64,000 bases of DNA from Mycolicibacterium psychrotolerans. GTDB lineage: Bacteria > Actinomycetota > Actinomycetes > Mycobacteriales > Mycobacteriaceae. Below the pieces are notes generated by a model that had not been told where the DNA came from, made no database searches, and saw only the letters and a program-made list of their open reading frames with translations. The stretch is from NCBI RefSeq assembly GCF_010729305.1, contig NZ_AP022574.1, positions 5,022,001 through 5,086,000 of the forward strand. The letters run 5' to 3'. The first letter of the stretch is position 1; the number at the start of each line of letters is the position of its first letter. Made by a program: the position numbers and the translations under genes. Shown here piece by piece: positions 59,451 through 64,000 of this stretch.

Positions 59451-59458
59451 GAGATCGG

Positions 59459-62284
<2,826 letters not shown>

Positions 62285-62406
62285 GCTGTATAACCCTTTG
62301 CGTTGATGGATGCGTCACGCGTTGGACGCCCCCATCGTACGGGGCGAAGCCGGCGCGCCGGGCAACCGTGACGGTGCTCGAGCGCGCCGGATCGCGCCGG
62401 ATCCAT

Positions 62407-63093
62407 CTAGGCGAGCCGGATCAGCCCGTAGTCGTAGGCGTGGCGCCGGTACACGACGCAGGGCTTGTCGCTCTCCTTGTCGTGGAACAGGAAGAAGTCG
62501 TGCCCGACGAGCTCCATCTCGTAGAGCGCGTCGTCGACGGTCATCGGGGTGGCCTGGTGTTCCTTGGTGCGCACGATGCGCCCGGGTTCGTGGTCGTCGA
62601 CGACGGCGCCGTCGGTCGCGACGGCGGTCTCGGTCGGCAGCGCGAACGCGGCGTCGAGGCGGTCAGGCGCGGTGGCTTCGTGCAGCGACTCCGGCCGCTT
62701 GTCGCCGTAGTGGATCTTGCGGCGGTCCTTGCTCTTGCGCAGCCGGGCCTCGAGTTTGCTGACCGCGGCTTCGAAGGCGGCGTAGAAGCTGTCTGCGCAG
62801 GCTTCGCCGCGAACGACCGGTCCGCGGCCCTTCGCCGTGATCTCGACATGTTGACAGTTCTTGCGTTGACGTCGGTTCTTCTCGTGATCGAGTTCGACGT
62901 CGAAGAGGTAGATGGTGCGGTCGAATCGTTCCAGGCGCGACAACTTCTCGGCGACGAAGACGCGGAAGTGGTCGGGAACTTCGACGTTGCGACCCTTCAC
63001 CACCACTTCGGCGTGTGAAGTGACGTCGGAGGGGCCCGAGGCGTCGGGATCCATCACCATCGTGTTGTCGGAGTCCGCGGAATTTACTGACAT
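62407..63093 (-). CDS. hpf: Long-form ribosome hibernation promoting factor (Rv3241c-like)
   Basis: About 228 residues. An N-terminal YfiA/HPF domain (VVVKGRNVEVPDHFRVFVAEKL, VEITAKGRGPVVRGEACADSFYAA) is followed by a linker and the C-terminal dimerisation domain ATPMTVDDALYEMELVGHDF and FLFHDKESDKPCVVYRRH. Long HPF binds 30S subunits and promotes 100S ribosome dimers in dormancy. ATG 63093 (MSVNSADSDN) is chosen over longer frames. The 287-bp region upstream (63094-63380) contains no other supported gene and probably carries its promoter. Confidence 0.92.
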   Translation of the reverse strand: MSVNSADSDNTMVMDPDASGPSDVTSHAEVVVKGRNVEVPDHFRVFVAEKLSRLERFDRTIYLFDVELDHEKNRRQRKNCQHVEITAKGRGPVVRGEACADSFYAAFEAAVSKLEARLRKSKDRRKIHYGDKRPESLHEATAPDRLDAAFALPTETAVATDGAVVDDHEPGRIVRTKEHQATPMTVDDALYEMELVGHDFFLFHDKESDKPCVVYRRHAYDYGLIRLA

Positions 63094-63380
63094 GCTTGGC
63101 AACTCGACTCTCTCTCGCGTATGCACGTCCTGCGTGCCTGCTGATGAAGAAATCGCGCCGACGGGGCATGTGGGGTTGGCGCCACTCGCCGGTGCAAGGT
63201 GTCGACTACTCACCTCCTACCGCTGGCGCGATATCGGCGTCTCGCGTTCTGAGCGCCGCCGTGATCTGTTCACGGTTGATTGGTGCCGACGGTAGTCCGT
63301 GTTCATGTGTTCGTGCCACTGATTCGCCCGACCTGTTTTCAGTTCTTCACGGCGGATTGATCTACGGGTAACGCCTGCGC

Positions 63381-64000
63381 TCAGGCGTGGGCCACGGCTA
63401 CGACGGCGGCAACGTCCGCACCCCTGGTTTGCAGAACGCGGACCGACTCCGCGGCGGTTGCCCCGGTGGTGACGATGTCGTCGACGAGGACGACGGCGCC
63501 GCTGACCGCGCGGACGAGCCGGATCCGGCCGGCGATGTTGGCCTGCCGGTCGGCGCTCGAGAGCCCGACGGAGTCACGGGTGAAGGTCTTCGTTCGCAGG
63601 GCCGGCACGACGGTCAGCCCGGGCAGGTCGCGGGCGGCGCGGCGGGCCAGGCCGGTCACCGGGTCGCCGCCGCGGCGGCGTGCGGACGAGCCGCGGGTGG
63701 GTGCGGGCACCAGGGTCAACGGTGGGTCGAGTACCCCCCAGGTGAGCATGTGATCGAGCGCGGCACGCAAGGCGTCGCCCAGCGGATCGAGCAGGTCGCT
63801 GCGGCCACGCTCCTTGAGGGCGACGATGGCCTGCCGTCGCGCTCCGGCGTACCGGCCGAGCGAGAGCACCGGCACGCCTGGGTCCAGCCGCGGGGTGATG
63901 AGGTGCGGCTCGTCGGGTTGGACGCTCATTTCCTGCGCGCACGCCGGGCACCACGCGGTGGCGGGGGCGCCACAGCCGCCGCACTGCAGAGGGAGGACCA
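63381..64000 (-). CDS. comF: ComF-family phosphoribosyltransferase-like protein, 5' end beyond the window
   Basis: At least 206 codons; the frame is open to the window edge. The upstream part encodes a zinc-ribbon-like CGGCGAPATAWCPACA, followed by SLGRYAGARRQAIVALKERGRSDL and the PRPP-binding loop VVLVDDIVTTGATAAESVRVL. This is the layout of ComF/GntX proteins linked to DNA uptake or nucleotide salvage. An internal ATG (63929) would remove the cysteine cluster and is not favoured. Confidence 0.88.
   Translation of the reverse strand, partial: VLPLQCGGCGAPATAWCPACAQEMSVQPDEPHLITPRLDPGVPVLSLGRYAGARRQAIVALKERGRSDLLDPLGDALRAALDHMLTWGVLDPPLTLVPAPTRGSSARRRGGDPVTGLARRAARDLPGLTVVPALRTKTFTRDSVGLSSADRQANIAGRIRLVRAVSGAVVLVDDIVTTGATAAESVRVLQTRGADVAAVVAVAHA

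Noticed and set aside
63094..63380. Possible small gene in the gap before hpf
   Set aside because: Short frames exist but none has a ribosome site or recognisable product; most likely the hpf promoter and leader.

Overview
The window is high-G+C actinobacterial chromosome from a mycobacterium, most likely an environmental fast grower (Mycolicibacterium type). Gene order follows the Mycobacterium tuberculosis segment from about Rv3196 to Rv3242c: ABC1 kinase, whiB7, uvrD2, mycoredoxin, nudC, K+ channel, adnB, adnA, lipV, ATL protein, moeZ, DUF3152, TetR, TB9.4, rhlE, ParA-like, gpm2, entC, whiB1, pdtaS, TB7.3, rshA, sigH, aroA, rsgA, desA3, ppk2, tgs3, secA1, hpf and comF. Gene identities rest on recognising these families by eye and on conserved motifs; no database search was possible.

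Layout. Bases 1-13.6 kb hold stress and DNA-repair genes: the whiB7 antibiotic-response regulator with an attenuator-type leader, the UvrD2 helicase, a mycoredoxin, an NADH pyrophosphatase, a K+ channel and the AdnAB end-resection helicase-nuclease. Bases 13.7-27.4 kb are mostly housekeeping or conserved mycobacterial genes (MoeZ, RhlE, ParA-like ATPase, Gpm2, EntC). Bases 27.4-36.7 kb are an accessory catabolic block not present between the M. tuberculosis counterparts of its flanks. It encodes a route from 3-dehydroquinate/shikimate to protocatechuate and on through the beta-ketoadipate pathway (aroQ, quiC-like, tetR, aroE-like, pcaB, pcaC, pcaJ, pcaI, pcaD, pcaF, lysR). This block is visibly damaged: quiC has two frame breaks, and the aroE-like gene is joined out of frame to the 3' half of pcaB, with no pcaGH between them. 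Bases 36.7-50.6 kb hold a lipid kinase, the WhiB1, PdtaS and SigH/RshA regulators, the tiny ribosomal protein bL37, oxidoreductases, a SRAP protein, aroA and rsgA. Bases 50.7-64 kb hold lipid genes (DesA3 desaturase and its reductase, a Tgs3-like protein), polyphosphate kinase 2, a BCCT transporter, secA1, hpf and the start-truncated comF.

Regulatory DNA that can be read directly includes a whiB7 promoter with its AT-rich box and a terminator-bearing leader, a consensus SigH promoter in front of sigH, and a CRP-like site before whiB1. A matching pair of TetR operators flanks the catabolic regulator, a LysR-type site lies between pcaF and lysR, and one 31-bp element is duplicated upstream of both desA3 and its reductase. 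Several dispersed inverted repeats sit at 3' ends of genes, mostly between convergent genes, where they look like bidirectional terminators. One of these families shows a compensatory base-pair change between its two copies.

No tRNA, rRNA, insertion sequence, CRISPR array or prophage gene was seen.
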